Shown here piece after piece: positions 43,554-54,204 of a stretch of 64,000 nucleotides of DNA. The translations under genes were made by a program, and so were the position numbers. The DNA is taken from NCBI RefSeq assembly GCF_000498475.1, contig NZ_AVBI01000019.1, positions 496,001-560,000 on the forward strand. The letters run 5' to 3'. The notes below the pieces were generated by a model that did no database searches, had not been told where the DNA came from, and saw only the letters and a list, made by a program, of their open reading frames with translations. How positions within the stretch are numbered: the stretch's first letter is position 1; each line of letters begins with the position of its first letter. The DNA comes from Flavobacterium cauense R2A-7. Lineage in GTDB: Bacteria > Bacteroidota > Bacteroidia > Flavobacteriales > Flavobacteriaceae.

Positions 43554-45137
43554 ATGGCAACAACACAACCAGATGATTTGGTGGAATATGGCTTTCGCAG
43601 AGTCATTATAACAATTACAGCGGTACTTTGTGCGCTGCTCGAAATTGTAGATACCACCATTGTAAACGTAGCGCTTAACGACATGCGCGGAAGTTTGGGA
43701 GCAACCCTAACCGATGTCGCGTGGGTAATCACGGCTTATGCGATTGCCAATGTAATTATCATTCCGATGACGAGTTGGTTATCGCAACAATTCGGACGAA
43801 GAAACTATTTTGCCGCTTCCATTATTATATTCACCGTTTCATCTTTCCTTTGCGGAAATGCGTCTAACATCTGGGAGCTGGTATTTTTCCGTTTCATACA
43901 AGGTATGGGAGGCGGTGCACTTTTGGTAACGGCACAAACCATTATTACCGAAAGTTATCCTGCAGCAAAACGCGGAATGGCTCAGGCCATTTACGGAATG
44001 GGTGTAATTGTTGGGCCGACTTTAGGTCCGCCGTTAGGAGGTTATCTTGTACACAATTATTCTTGGCCGTATATCTTTTACATCAACATTCCGTTGGGAA
44101 TTATAGCAACGATTCTAACACTTTATTTTGTAAAAAGTCCGAAATACGGCGAAAAATTAAAAGCACATCAGGTGGATTGGTGGGGAATCGTATTCCTTGC
44201 ATCCTTTATCGGTTCGCTGCAATTTGTATTGGAACACGGGCAACAGGATGATTGGTTCGAAAACAATACTATTATCGCTTTATCCTTGTTGTCATTTTTC
44301 GGATTGATTTTCTTTATCTGGCGACAGCTGACATACAAATATCCGATAGTAAATCTTAGGGTTTTAAACGATCAGAACCTGCGTATCGGAACGATTATGT
44401 GTTTCATTTTAGGATTTGGATTGTACGGTTCAACCTTTATCATTCCAATCTATACACAGGCCATTTTAGGTTGGACCGCTTTAGACGCCGGATTGCTTCT
44501 GATTCCAAGTTCTATCATGACCGGAATCATGATGCCGTTTATCGGTAAGTTAATCCAACGCGGAGTGCCACAAGCGTATATGGTTGCAGTTGGTTTCGCC
44601 GTGTTCTTCGGATTTACGTTTTGGATGTACAGTATAATGACTCCCGATACCGGCGGAGAATATATGTTTTGGCCTTTAATCCTTCGTGGAATTGGTCTAG
44701 GTTTGTTGTTCGTTCCCATTACGACTTTGGCGTTATCAACGTTAAACGGAAAAGAAATCGGAGAAGGAGCTGCTTTTACCGGAATGATGCGTCAATTGGG
44801 AGGTTCATTCGGAATTGCCATTATCACCACTTTCATTTCGCGATTCAGTCAGGAACATCGGGTAAATTTGATTGCGCATTTGGATTCGACAAAGTTTGAA
44901 GTCCAACAACGGATTCAACAACTGCAAATGGGTTTTATGTCGAAAGGTTTCAGCGCAAGCGAAGCATTGGATAAAGCGCATAAAGCCATTGAACTTTCCG
45001 TAATCAAACAAAGTACGGTACTTTCTTACATGGATGTTTTCATGTACTTGGGAATCATGTTTCTTATCTGTATTCCGTTTGTACTGTTAATCAAACGAGG
45101 TTCCGGAAAGAAAGTAGATTTATCGAATGTTCATTAA
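43554..45137 (+). CDS. emrB: DHA2-family (EmrB-type) drug:H+ antiporter
   Basis: 527 residues with 14 predicted membrane helices. Motifs are LEIVDTTIVNVAL in TM1, the loop motif GRRNYFAAS, and GPTLGPPLGGYLV (antiporter motif C) in TM5. Starts 1 bp after the emrA stop. Exports toxic compounds using the proton gradient; the substrate is unknown. Confidence 0.93.
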   Translation: MATTQPDDLVEYGFRRVIITITAVLCALLEIVDTTIVNVALNDMRGSLGATLTDVAWVITAYAIANVIIIPMTSWLSQQFGRRNYFAASIIIFTVSSFLCGNASNIWELVFFRFIQGMGGGALLVTAQTIITESYPAAKRGMAQAIYGMGVIVGPTLGPPLGGYLVHNYSWPYIFYINIPLGIIATILTLYFVKSPKYGEKLKAHQVDWWGIVFLASFIGSLQFVLEHGQQDDWFENNTIIALSLLSFFGLIFFIWRQLTYKYPIVNLRVLNDQNLRIGTIMCFILGFGLYGSTFIIPIYTQAILGWTALDAGLLLIPSSIMTGIMMPFIGKLIQRGVPQAYMVAVGFAVFFGFTFWMYSIMTPDTGGEYMFWPLILRGIGLGLLFVPITTLALSTLNGKEIGEGAAFTGMMRQLGGSFGIAIITTFISRFSQEHRVNLIAHLDSTKFEVQQRIQQLQMGFMSKGFSASEALDKAHKAIELSVIKQSTVLSYMDVFMYLGIMFLICIPFVLLIKRGSGKKVDLSNVH

Positions 45138-45161
45138 TTTAAACATAGTTGTTAATTGATT

Positions 45162-45197
45162 GAAAACTCTGAACGTAATTGTTTCAGAGTTTTTTTA
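45162..45197 (+). terminator. Terminator of the efflux operon
   Basis: AAACTCTGA / TCAGAGTTT with a twelve-base loop followed by T-run. Confidence 0.85.
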
Positions 45198-45331
45198 TGA
45201 TTTTTTCGCTTGGTCGTCTATTTTTTCATTTAATCGATTTTTAATAACATAATGAAAAATTAACCCAAATTTAAAATATATTTGATTGATTCATAATCAG
45301 TTACAAAGTATTAACCAAACACTTCTTCACC

Positions 45332-45682
45332 ATGGGCATATTTACAAACGGCGACAAAAGGATTCTAAAGGAATTTTTGCAAAAAAGTGAACACAACTGT
45401 CACGACATCGAAAAAGAGATTGACGAGTTTTTAGTAGACCTACAATCGGAATACGAAGAAAACAGTTATGTATTGAACGAATTCTCTGAATTTGTAAACG
45501 AATTACGTGGTAAACTTCAACCTTCCGATGCAAATAAATTAATGGAGTTTTCTTCCCGCTTAGGCAGAGTAAAACGTTGCGCCAGAAAAGGTGTTGAAGC
45601 ACTGCGTGAATTATCACGTGACCAACGTAAAATGACCCGGGATACCTTCCGAGATTATGAAGAATATTTACACTTAGGTTAA
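45332..45682 (+). CDS. Hypothetical protein, helical, 116 aa
   Basis: I do not recognise the family. It is a soluble, charged, almost entirely helical protein (HDIEKEIDEFLVDLQSEYEENSYVLNEF and later RKMTRDTFRDYEEYLHLG) without signal peptide or membrane segment. A TAnnTTTG element (TATATTTG, 45277-45284) lies 48 bp upstream, so it has its own promoter. It is convergent with yaaA, and the two stop codons abut without a terminator between them. Confidence 0.75.
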   Translation: MGIFTNGDKRILKEFLQKSEHNCHDIEKEIDEFLVDLQSEYEENSYVLNEFSEFVNELRGKLQPSDANKLMEFSSRLGRVKRCARKGVEALRELSRDQRKMTRDTFRDYEEYLHLG

Positions 45683-46441
45683 TTAACGGGTGAAAACCAA
45701 CGTATTTCCTTTACTTAAATTTTCATCAAATGTATAACCCTCGTAATTGAAACCTTTCAATTCTTCGAGGGTTTCTGCATTTGTATCAATAATGTAACGC
45801 ACCATCATGCCTCTGGCTTTCTTGGCAAAGAAACTGATCATCTTAAGTTTTCCGTCTTTGTAATCTTTAAATTCCGGAGTAATTACAGGAACTTTCAACG
45901 CTTTTACATCAACTGCCGAAAAATATTCATTGCTGGCCAAATTGACAAACAAATCACCTTTTTTCAATTCTTTGTTTAACTCTTTCGTAATTTTTGCTTT
46001 CCAGAACTCATAAAGGTTTTTGTTTTTACCGATTGGCAATTGCGTTCCCATTTCCAAACGATACGGCTGCATTAAATCCAACGGCTTCAACAATCCGTAC
46101 AAACCCGAAAGTATGCGGAGTTTATCCTGCAAAACTTCTAATTTCTCTACTGGAAGAGTATATACATCCAAACCATGATATACATCGCCGTTAAAAGCAT
46201 AAACCGCAGGACGCGCATTTTCAGGATTAAAAGGTATTGCCCATTCCTGATTGCGTTGCCAGTTCAAATCGGCTAACTTATCTGAGATGTCCATTAGTTC
46301 CATCAACTGTTTGGTTTTTTTTTTCTTCAGAACTTTGTGTACCGAATTGGCTTCTTTCAGAAAACAAGCTTCAGTATATTGTGTTGTTGGCAATTCTTTT
46401 TCAAAATCCAATGACTTAGCTGGAGAAATAACGATTTTCAT
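45683..46441 (-). CDS. yaaA: YaaA/DUF328 peroxide-stress protein
   Basis: 252 residues from ATG 46441 (MKIVISPAKSLDFEKELP), the invariant start of the YaaA family. FKDYKDGKLKMISFFAKKARGMMVRYII near the C-terminus includes the KKARG helix-hairpin-helix-like DNA-binding part. In E. coli YaaA lowers free iron during peroxide stress. An upstream in-frame TTG is rejected. Confidence 0.95.
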   Translation of the reverse strand: MKIVISPAKSLDFEKELPTTQYTEACFLKEANSVHKVLKKKKTKQLMELMDISDKLADLNWQRNQEWAIPFNPENARPAVYAFNGDVYHGLDVYTLPVEKLEVLQDKLRILSGLYGLLKPLDLMQPYRLEMGTQLPIGKNKNLYEFWKAKITKELNKELKKGDLFVNLASNEYFSAVDVKALKVPVITPEFKDYKDGKLKMISFFAKKARGMMVRYIIDTNAETLEELKGFNYEGYTFDENLSKGNTLVFTR

Positions 46442-46550
46442 TGTTTGTTTTTTAATGGTTTTCAAAAGTACAAATTCCTATGTTAAAACCATATACGACA
46501 AAATCGATTCTGCAGATTTTGGTATTGAAAATAATTATGACATCAAAACA

Positions 46551-46575
46551 AAACCCTGAGCTTTCACTCAGGGTT
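46551..46575 (-). terminator. Terminator of glmM
   Basis: AAACCCTGAG / CTCAGGGTTT with a six-base loop; T-rich on the minus strand after the stem, 28 bp beyond the glmM stop. Confidence 0.8.
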
Positions 46576-46603
46576 TGTTGTTATTTAGAATTTCGATTCT
46601 GTT

Positions 46604-47992
46604 TTAAATTCCGGCAATCTGTTTTAACTCATTAACAAAACGTTCCGCTAAAACATCGGCTGCATTTTGCGTTGGTGCTTCGGTATAAATACGGATAATT
46701 GGTTCGGTATTTGATTTTCGTAAATGTACCCATTCCGTTGGGAAATCGATTTTCACTCCATCAATCGTTGAAATATTTTCAGATGCGTATTTTTCGGTCA
46801 TTGCTTTTAAAACAGCTTCCACATCAATTTGCGGAGTCAGTTCGATTTTATTCTTGCTCATAAAATATTGCGGATAAGACGCTCTTAACTCAGCTACTGT
46901 CATATCCATATTGGCCAAATGCGTAAGGAACAAAGCAACACCCACTAATGAATCACGTCCGTAATGACTTTCCGGATAAATGATTCCGCCGTTTCCTTCA
47001 CCTCCGATAATCGCGTGTGTCGATTTCATCAGTTCTACCACATTTACTTCACCTACGGCACTGGCCTGATAACTTCCGGTATGTTTTTCAGTAATATCTC
47101 TTAATGCTCTGGATGATGACATATTGGAAACTGTGTTCCCTGGAGTTTTGCTCAAAACATAATCGGCAACAGCCACTAATGTATATTCTTCGCCGAACAT
47201 TTCACCATCGTTGGAAATAAACGCTAAACGGTCTACATCCGGATCGACAACAATTCCAAAATCGGCTTCTTCTTTTACTACCAATTGACAGATATCACCT
47301 AAATGTTCTTTTAATGGCTCCGGATTGTGTGGAAAATGACCGTTAGGTTCGCAGTACAATTTCACTACTTCAACGCCCATTTGTTCCAACAATTTCGGAA
47401 TAATAACACCACCCGAAGAATTCACTCCGTCAACCACAACCTTGAACTTTCTTTTGGCAACTGCATCAGCATCTACCAAAGGTAAATTCAGCACCTCATC
47501 AATGTGAATGTCCATGTATGCATCATTTTCAGTAACGGTACCTAAACTGTCCACGTCGGAAAAATCAAAAGCTTCGGCTTCTGCAATTTCAAGGATTTTC
47601 GCTCCGTCCGCTCCGTTTAAAAACTCTCCTTTTGCATTCAGCAATTTCAGCGCATTCCATTGTTTCGGATTGTGGGAAGCCGTCAGAATAATTCCACCAT
47701 CTGCTTTTTCCATCGGAACGGCTACTTCTACCGTTGGTGTGGTCGACAAACCTAAATCGATTACGTCAATGCCTAAACCAACAAGTGTATTAACTACCAA
47801 ATTGTGAATCATCGGACCGGAAATTCGGGCATCACGACCAATTACAACGGTTAGTTTTTCTTTCCAACTGTTTTGTTTTAAAAAAGTTCCGTAAGCCGAT
47901 GCGAATTTCACTGCATCAACAGGTGTTAGGTTATCCCCTACTTTACCGCCAATAGTACCACGGATTCCGGAGATTGATTTTATTAAAGTCAT
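46604..47992 (-). CDS. glmM: Phosphoglucosamine mutase / phosphohexomutase
   Basis: 462 residues: alpha-D-phosphohexomutase with the active-site Ser loop TASHNPKQWN near residue 104, the metal loop DPDVDRLAF, sugar loop GEGNGGII and phosphate loop RKSNTEPIIRIY. It converts glucosamine-6-P to glucosamine-1-P for peptidoglycan and LPS precursors; phosphomannomutase activity is an alternative. An 8-bp tandem repeat sits in its 5' leader. Confidence 0.9.
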   Translation of the reverse strand: MTLIKSISGIRGTIGGKVGDNLTPVDAVKFASAYGTFLKQNSWKEKLTVVIGRDARISGPMIHNLVVNTLVGLGIDVIDLGLSTTPTVEVAVPMEKADGGIILTASHNPKQWNALKLLNAKGEFLNGADGAKILEIAEAEAFDFSDVDSLGTVTENDAYMDIHIDEVLNLPLVDADAVAKRKFKVVVDGVNSSGGVIIPKLLEQMGVEVVKLYCEPNGHFPHNPEPLKEHLGDICQLVVKEEADFGIVVDPDVDRLAFISNDGEMFGEEYTLVAVADYVLSKTPGNTVSNMSSSRALRDITEKHTGSYQASAVGEVNVVELMKSTHAIIGGEGNGGIIYPESHYGRDSLVGVALFLTHLANMDMTVAELRASYPQYFMSKNKIELTPQIDVEAVLKAMTEKYASENISTIDGVKIDFPTEWVHLRKSNTEPIIRIYTEAPTQNAADVLAERFVNELKQIAGI

Positions 47993-48023
47993 ATGAATTT
48001 CATTTTTTGTAACTACAAATATA

Positions 48024-48063
48024 TGAAAGTTGCTTAGTGGCTGAGTTACTTAGTTGCTAAGTT
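48024..48063 (-). repeat. 8-bp tandem repeat in the glmM 5' leader
   Basis: Read on the minus strand, five 8-mers in a row: AACTTAGC, AACTAAGT, AACTCAGC, CACTAAGC, AACTTTCA. They end 32 bp before the glmM start. The unit is the same family as that before trpG. On the other strand, acpH has two units (AGAAACTC, AGAAACTA; 48093-48108) just before its ATG. Confidence 0.75.
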
Positions 48064-48113
48064 TTTTCATATATTTACAATTAAAGTTTTTTAGAAACTC
48101 AGAAACTAAATAA

Positions 48114-48698
48114 ATGAACTTCTTAGCACACATCTATCTTTCCGGAAATAACGACCTGATAAAAATCGGGAATTTCATAGCGGACGGCATCCGTGGTCAC
48201 GACTATGAACACTTTCCCGTTGATGTGCAAAAAGGAATTCTGTTACACCGAGCTATCGACACGTTTACTGATGCGCATCCTGTTTTCCGAAAGAGCAAAC
48301 ACCGCTTGCATGAAGCCTACGGACATTATTCGGGTGTGATTATGGATATTTTCTACGATCATTTTCTGGCAAAAAACTGGGCAAGGTATTCTGATGAAAA
48401 ACTGGAAGATTACGCCGAACGTTTTTATCAGTCGTTACGCGATAATTACGATTGGCTCAACCCAAAAACCCAAGCCATGATGCCTTCCATGATTGGACGG
48501 AATTGGCTGGCGAGTTATGCAACGATTGAAGGTATCGGGATGATTTTATTTCAGATGGATTATCGCACCAAAAACCGCGTTTCAATGCAAAATGCAGTTA
48601 ATGAACTACAGGAATATTATACCGAATTCGAAACGGAATTCACTGCTTTTTTTGAAGAATTACGCGCTCACGTGCAACAAAAAATGGCTATTTTATAA
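48114..48698 (+). CDS. acpH: Acyl carrier protein phosphodiesterase-like (AcpH)
   Basis: 194 residues of HD-like helical fold: MNFLAHIYLSGNN, GNFIADGIRG, GILLHRAIDTFTDAHPVFRKSKHRL, and MDIFYDHFLAKNW. AcpH removes the phosphopantetheine arm from holo-ACP. The stop overlaps the next start by 1 bp. Confidence 0.93.
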   Translation: MNFLAHIYLSGNNDLIKIGNFIADGIRGHDYEHFPVDVQKGILLHRAIDTFTDAHPVFRKSKHRLHEAYGHYSGVIMDIFYDHFLAKNWARYSDEKLEDYAERFYQSLRDNYDWLNPKTQAMMPSMIGRNWLASYATIEGIGMILFQMDYRTKNRVSMQNAVNELQEYYTEFETEFTAFFEELRAHVQQKMAIL

Positions 48699-49363
48699 TG
48701 ACTTTTACTAATAATCTGGAACAAGAATTCCGCAAAGTTGCTTCCGCTGAAACTGCTGTTCCCATGGAAGCCTACATGAAAAACAATTTCTTTTTTTTCG
48801 GCATCAAAACCACACCAAGAAGAGTTTTATTTAAGGAAGTCTGGAAGCTTCACAAAGAAGAAGTAAAACAGCATGCCCGGGAAATCGTTATGGAATTGTT
48901 TTCAATGAAAGAACGCGAATTTCATTATTGTGGAATTGAAATCCTGATGAAGGAATTGAAAAAAAAGTACCGGAAAGAAGACGTTCAACTTATCGAAAAA
49001 ATGATTGTAACCCATTCGTGGTGGGACAGCGTGGATACTATTGCCAAATATCTTTTAGGAAATTATTTGGCTCAGTTTCCGGAAGAAATTCCGAAGGTAA
49101 TCAATCAATTTGCATCCTCCGAAAACATGTGGCTGAACCGTTCGGCTATTCTTTTCCAATTGGATTACAAAGCCCAAACCGATGCAGAGCTATTGTTTTC
49201 AATCTGCGAAAAACACAAAGCTTCCAAAGAGTTTTTCATCCAGAAAGCGATTGGTTGGGCGTTGCGTGATTATAGTCGGTTCAACCCAAAAGAGGTAACG
49301 GAATTTGTAGTGAAAACCGATTTAAAACCACTAAGCAAACGGGAAGCTTTGAGAAATTTATAA
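48698..49363 (+). CDS. DNA alkylation repair (AlkD-like) HEAT-repeat protein
   Basis: 221 residues of paired helices. PMEAYMKNNFFFFGIKTTPRRVLFKEV at the start and VTHSWWDSVDTIAKYLLGNYL match the AlkD family, including the Trp and Asp used for lesion recognition (WWDSVD). WALRDYSRFNP gives the conserved Arg-Asp-Tyr. A glycosylase for bulky or alkylated bases is the likely role. Cotranscribed with acpH. Confidence 0.9.
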   Translation: MTFTNNLEQEFRKVASAETAVPMEAYMKNNFFFFGIKTTPRRVLFKEVWKLHKEEVKQHAREIVMELFSMKEREFHYCGIEILMKELKKKYRKEDVQLIEKMIVTHSWWDSVDTIAKYLLGNYLAQFPEEIPKVINQFASSENMWLNRSAILFQLDYKAQTDAELLFSICEKHKASKEFFIQKAIGWALRDYSRFNPKEVTEFVVKTDLKPLSKREALRNL

Positions 49364-49437
49364 TTTCTTTAAAACAGTGTTCTCATAAAAATGCCTTATT
49401 TTAGCATTTCATTCGTTTGAAATCTAAAAAATATATA

Positions 49438-51258
49438 ATGCCAGCCCAAAAAGTTTCTGTTTTCACTTTATTGATTCGTAAGAGCTTAAAGCGTTTTGAA
49501 GCTTTTTTGTTTTTACTGAAATCCGTTTTAAGCAATCGACAGTTTTTATATGTCTCCTGTGTCTTGGTCGGCATTTCTTCAGCACTGGCTGTAATTGTTT
49601 TAAAAACGTTTGCCCATTGGGTTTTTAGGTTTGCTAATTATATCGACCGTATTTTACATTTACCCTACTCCAACAGTTTACTTCCCGTGATCGGAATTGT
49701 ACTGACCGCTTGGGTAATCAAAAAATTTCTCGATGGCAGTATCGAAAAAGGGACTTCGCAGATTATGATTGCCGTAGCGAACAAATCGGGAATTATGCCA
49801 AAAAAACAAATGTATGCGCAAATCATAACCAGTTCCTTAACCGTTGGCATGGGAGGTTCAGCCGGATTGGAGTCGCCAATTACTATAACCGGTGCGGCTT
49901 TCGGATCAAATTATGCCCAAAAATACCGACTAAATTACAAAGACCGGACGTTATTATTAGCATGCGGAGTAGCAGCCGGAATTGCAGCAGCCTTTAACGC
50001 TCCAATTGCCGGAGTTTTATTTGCCATAGAAGTGATTTTAGCCGACATGAGTGTTACGGCATTCATTCCGATTATGATTTCGGCGGCAACGGGCGCTTTG
50101 GTTTCTACAGTGGTTTTAAAAGAAGATATCTTACTGACCTTCAGAGGACAATTAACCTTTGACTATCACAATATTCCGTACTACATCATCTTAGGAATTT
50201 TAGCCGGATTGGTTTCGGTGTATCATGCGCGAAACTTCAGGAAAGTCGAACATTTTTTCAGTAAATTCAAATCGTCTACGTATAAAAAAGCTTTGTTTGG
50301 CGCTTCTCTTTTAGCGGTACTGATATTCTTCTTTCCAACGTTGTTTGGTGAAGGGTATGAAAGTATTAAAGCCTTATCTTCCGCAAATCCGGGAGTGCTG
50401 CTGGAAAACACCATTCTTGACGAACACAAATCGAACGAATGGATGCTGTTGGCTTTCATCGGCGTAACTTTAATGATTAAATCTATCGCAACCGGACTAA
50501 CGTTAGGCAGCGGGGGTAATGGCGGAAACTTTGCTCCTTCCCTTTTTGTAGGTTCGTATCTCGGTTTTTTTGTGGCCAAATTTTTTCAGCTGACTGGAAT
50601 CGATAAAGACTTGCCAATCAGCAATTTTTCGGTAGTAGGTATGGCAGGTTTACTTAGCGGATTGTTCCATGCACCCTTAACCGCTATTTTCCTTATCGCA
50701 GAAATTACCGGCGGCTACGGTTTAATGGTACCACTTTTAATTGTGTCGTCGATAAGTTTTATCATTTCCAAAAATATGGAAGGCCATTCGATGGATATTA
50801 AAAACCTAGCCGATTCCGGTAAAGTTTTCACCACGAATAAAGATAAAAACATCCTGTCTTCTATCGATTTATCAAAGCACATAAAAACCAATTTTGTCAC
50901 GATTCCTAACACTGCAAAACTTGATGATGTAGCAAATTTACTTTCGGAAACCAAGCAAACCGTTTTTCCGGTGGTTAATGAAAAAAATGAATTTGAAGGA
51001 ATTATCAGTTTTGATACTGTCCGTTCGATTATCTTCAACGATTTTCAGAAGAAATATACCCCTCTAAGCGATGTTATCGAAGCTCCAAAAGAAACGGTTT
51101 GCTACGATGAAGTCATGGAAACTGTGATGGAGAAATTTGAAACTTCCAATTCAGAACTGCTTTTCGTTTTAAAAGACAAAACCTGCTTGGGATACATTGC
51201 GAAAGTTGATATTCTGGATGCCTATCGCGAAAAATTGAAATCCTTGCGAATCGAATAA
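49438..51258 (+). CDS. ClC-family chloride channel/transporter with CBS pair
   Basis: 606 residues from ATG 49438; a TTG 21 bp upstream is rejected. It has about ten membrane segments. The gating-glutamate motif G(K/R)EGP appears as GLESP, with the Glu kept. The GxFxP motif is NFAPS in GNGGNFAPSLFVG. The first motif (GSGIP) is changed to KGTSQ at about residue 105. Residues 480-600 contain two CBS domains (TNFVTIPNTAKLDDVANLL; ETVCYDEVMETVMEKF), probably regulatory. Confidence 0.9.
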   Translation: MPAQKVSVFTLLIRKSLKRFEAFLFLLKSVLSNRQFLYVSCVLVGISSALAVIVLKTFAHWVFRFANYIDRILHLPYSNSLLPVIGIVLTAWVIKKFLDGSIEKGTSQIMIAVANKSGIMPKKQMYAQIITSSLTVGMGGSAGLESPITITGAAFGSNYAQKYRLNYKDRTLLLACGVAAGIAAAFNAPIAGVLFAIEVILADMSVTAFIPIMISAATGALVSTVVLKEDILLTFRGQLTFDYHNIPYYIILGILAGLVSVYHARNFRKVEHFFSKFKSSTYKKALFGASLLAVLIFFFPTLFGEGYESIKALSSANPGVLLENTILDEHKSNEWMLLAFIGVTLMIKSIATGLTLGSGGNGGNFAPSLFVGSYLGFFVAKFFQLTGIDKDLPISNFSVVGMAGLLSGLFHAPLTAIFLIAEITGGYGLMVPLLIVSSISFIISKNMEGHSMDIKNLADSGKVFTTNKDKNILSSIDLSKHIKTNFVTIPNTAKLDDVANLLSETKQTVFPVVNEKNEFEGIISFDTVRSIIFNDFQKKYTPLSDVIEAPKETVCYDEVMETVMEKFETSNSELLFVLKDKTCLGYIAKVDILDAYREKLKSLRIE

Positions 51259-51308
51259 AATTTCTATTTTCTTTACAACGCTTCTATTAAAAATTAGCCA
51301 CAAAACAG

Positions 51309-51316
51309 TACCTTTG
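51309..51316 (+). promoter_or_regulatory. -7 promoter element of uvrA
   Basis: TACCTTTG matches TAnnTTTG 27 bp before the uvrA start. No clear -33 TTG is seen. Confidence 0.5.
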
Positions 51317-51342
51317 CGTTTTGCACAACTACACAGCTAATT

Positions 51343-54174
51343 ATGTTAGATTCAGAGAATACGATTGAAGTTTTAGGCGCCCGCGTCCATAACCTTAAAA
51401 ATATAGATGTTGTCATTCCGCGTGAGAAACTCGTGGTGATAACCGGGCTTTCGGGTTCGGGAAAATCATCATTGGCTTTCGATACCATTTATGCCGAAGG
51501 ACAACGCCGTTACATTGAAACCTTTTCAGCTTATGCACGTCAGTTTTTGGGCGGTTTAGAACGTCCTGATGTAGATAAAATCGACGGACTTTCCCCTGTA
51601 ATTGCCATCGAGCAGAAAACCACCAGTAAAAGTCCGCGTTCCACCGTTGGAACCATTACGGAGATTTACGATTTCCTTCGATTATTGTTTGCCAGAGCCG
51701 GAGAAGCTTACAGTTACAATACCGGAGAAAAAATGGTTTCGTATTCCGATGAGCAGATTAAAGAATTGATTTTCGAGCATTTCAACGGAAAACGAATTAA
51801 TATTTTAGCACCGATAATCCGTTCCCGAAAAGGACATTATCGGGAGTTATTTGAACAAATTTCCAAACAGGGATTTGTAAAAGTACGCGTTGACGGTGAA
51901 ATCCGTGATTTGGAATACGGAATGAAAGTTGACCGCTACAAAACCCACGATATCGAAACTGTTATCGACCGAATGGCAATTGAACAAACGGAAGATATCG
52001 ACAAACGATTAACTGAAAGCATTAAAGTTGCGATGTACCACGGTGATGGTATCATGATGATTATTGAGCAGGAAAGTCAGGAAGTTCGTTATTTCAGTAG
52101 AAATTTAATGTGTCCGACCACCGGAATTTCCTATCCGAATCCGGAACCGAACAATTTTTCGTTCAACTCTCCGAAAGGTGCCTGTCCGCATTGTAACGGA
52201 CTGGGAACGGTGAACGAAATCAATCTGAATAAAATCATCCCAAACCCTAAATTATCCATCAAACAAGGTGGTTTTGCTCCGTTAGGCGAACAAAAAAGCT
52301 CGTGGATTTTCAAACAGCTGGAAATTATCGGAGAAAAATACGGATTCAAATTAACCGATGCCATAGAAACCATTCCGCAAGAAGCAATGGACATGATTTT
52401 GAATGGCGGAAATGAGAAATTTTCAGTCGTGTCTAAAGTTATGGGCATCACGAAAGATTATAAAATCGATTTTGAAGGCATTTCGAATTTCATTAAAAAC
52501 CAATATGACGAAAGCGGTTCAGCATCGATAAAACGTTGGGCTAAAGAATTCATGGACGAAATCGAATGTCCGGAATGTCATGGTTCGCGCTTACGAAAAG
52601 AATCATTGTATTTTAAAATTAATGAGAAAAACATTGGCGAATTATCGGCGATGGATATTGATGAATTGTGCGATTGGTTTAACGATTTAAGCAATCATTT
52701 ATCTGAAAAACAAAAAGTTATTGCTGTTGAAATCGTAAAAGAAATTAAAGCACGCCTGAGTTTTTTGGTTGATGTCGGATTAAATTATTTAGCCCTAAAC
52801 AGAGGTTCAAAATCACTTTCCGGCGGTGAAGCACAGCGTATTCGTCTGGCCACACAAATTGGTTCTCAGTTGGTGGGGGTGCTTTATATTTTGGACGAGC
52901 CAAGTATTGGGTTGCACCAGCGGGATAATGAAAAACTGATTCATTCGTTGGAACAACTGCGTGACATCGGAAACTCCGTAATTGTAGTGGAACACGACAA
53001 AGACATGATTGAACGTGCCGATTATGTGATTGATATTGGTCCGAAAGCCGGTCGTTTTGGCGGTGAAATCATCAGCAAAGGCACACCGAAAGAATTGTTA
53101 CAGGAAAATACGATTACTGCACAATACCTTAACGGAAAAATGGAAATTGCCGTTCCGAAAACACGTCGTGAAGGCAACGGAAAAACCATCAAACTTAGTG
53201 GTGCGACAGGAAATAACCTTAAAAATGTTTCAGTTGAATTTCCACTCGGACAATTGATTTGCGTTACCGGAGTTTCAGGTAGCGGTAAATCGACATTAAT
53301 TAACGAAACACTTTACCCTATTCTGAACGCCCATTTCTTTAATGCTGTTAAAAAACCGCAGCCGTACAAGAAAATTGAAGGTTTGGAACATATTGATAAA
53401 GTAATTGATATTGACCAAAGCCCGATTGGCCGTACACCACGCTCCAATCCGGCCACTTATACCGATGTTTTTTCGGAAATCAGAAGTTTGTATACCCAGA
53501 CTCCGGAAGCCATGATTCGTGGCTATAAACCCGGACGTTTCAGTTTTAATGTTTCGGGCGGGCGTTGTGAAACCTGTGAAGGATCGGGTGTGAGAACTAT
53601 CGAGATGAGTTTCCTTCCGGATGTTTATGTGGAATGCGAAACCTGTCAGGGCAAACGTTTCAACAGAGAAACATTGGAAATCCGTTACAAAGGAAAATCG
53701 ATTTCAGATGTATTGGCGATGACGGTAGATGAAGCCGTTCCATTCTTTGAAAACATTCCGAAAATTTATCGCAAAATTAAAACTATTCAGGATGTTGGTT
53801 TGGGTTATATTACCCTCGGACAACAAAGTACAACGCTTTCCGGCGGTGAAGCACAGCGTATCAAACTGGCAACCGAATTGTCTAAAAAAGACACCGGAAA
53901 CACCTTTTATATTCTTGACGAACCCACAACCGGATTGCATTTTGAAGACATTCGTGTCTTGATGGATGTAATCAACAAACTGGTTGAAAAAGGCAATACC
54001 GTTTTAATTATCGAACACAATATGGACGTAATCAAACTTGCTGATTATATCATCGACATTGGGTATGAAGGCGGAAAAGGCGGAGGCGAATTAATTGCCA
54101 AAGGAACACCGGAAGAAATCATCAAAAATAAAAAAAGCTACACTGCTCAGTTTTTGAAAAAAGAATTACATTAG
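51343..54174 (+). CDS. uvrA: Excinuclease ABC subunit A
   Basis: 943 residues, standard UvrA length. Two ABC ATPase modules show Walker [15 protein letters not shown] near 37 and [10 protein letters not shown] near 644, signature [11 protein letters not shown] and [11 protein letters not shown]. Zinc modules are [16 protein letters not shown] and CETCEGSG / CETCQGKR. It recognises DNA lesions with UvrB in nucleotide excision repair. Confidence 0.98.
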   Translation: MLDSENTIEVLGARVHNLKNIDVVIPREKLVVITGLSGSGKSSLAFDTIYAEGQRRYIETFSAYARQFLGGLERPDVDKIDGLSPVIAIEQKTTSKSPRSTVGTITEIYDFLRLLFARAGEAYSYNTGEKMVSYSDEQIKELIFEHFNGKRINILAPIIRSRKGHYRELFEQISKQGFVKVRVDGEIRDLEYGMKVDRYKTHDIETVIDRMAIEQTEDIDKRLTESIKVAMYHGDGIMMIIEQESQEVRYFSRNLMCPTTGISYPNPEPNNFSFNSPKGACPHCNGLGTVNEINLNKIIPNPKLSIKQGGFAPLGEQKSSWIFKQLEIIGEKYGFKLTDAIETIPQEAMDMILNGGNEKFSVVSKVMGITKDYKIDFEGISNFIKNQYDESGSASIKRWAKEFMDEIECPECHGSRLRKESLYFKINEKNIGELSAMDIDELCDWFNDLSNHLSEKQKVIAVEIVKEIKARLSFLVDVGLNYLALNRGSKSLSGGEAQRIRLATQIGSQLVGVLYILDEPSIGLHQRDNEKLIHSLEQLRDIGNSVIVVEHDKDMIERADYVIDIGPKAGRFGGEIISKGTPKELLQENTITAQYLNGKMEIAVPKTRREGNGKTIKLSGATGNNLKNVSVEFPLGQLICVTGVSGSGKSTLINETLYPILNAHFFNAVKKPQPYKKIEGLEHIDKVIDIDQSPIGRTPRSNPATYTDVFSEIRSLYTQTPEAMIRGYKPGRFSFNVSGGRCETCEGSGVRTIEMSFLPDVYVECETCQGKRFNRETLEIRYKGKSISDVLAMTVDEAVPFFENIPKIYRKIKTIQDVGLGYITLGQQSTTLSGGEAQRIKLATELSKKDTGNTFYILDEPTTGLHFEDIRVLMDVINKLVEKGNTVLIIEHNMDVIKLADYIIDIGYEGGKGGGELIAKGTPEEIIKNKKSYTAQFLKKELH

Positions 54175-54204
54175 CAGGCTGTTTTAATTTTAACGAAAAA
54201 GAAA

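Noticed and set aside
44450..45011. Minus-strand ORFs opposite emrB
   Set aside because: Antisense frames within a strongly conserved MFS gene, without domains or signals of their own.
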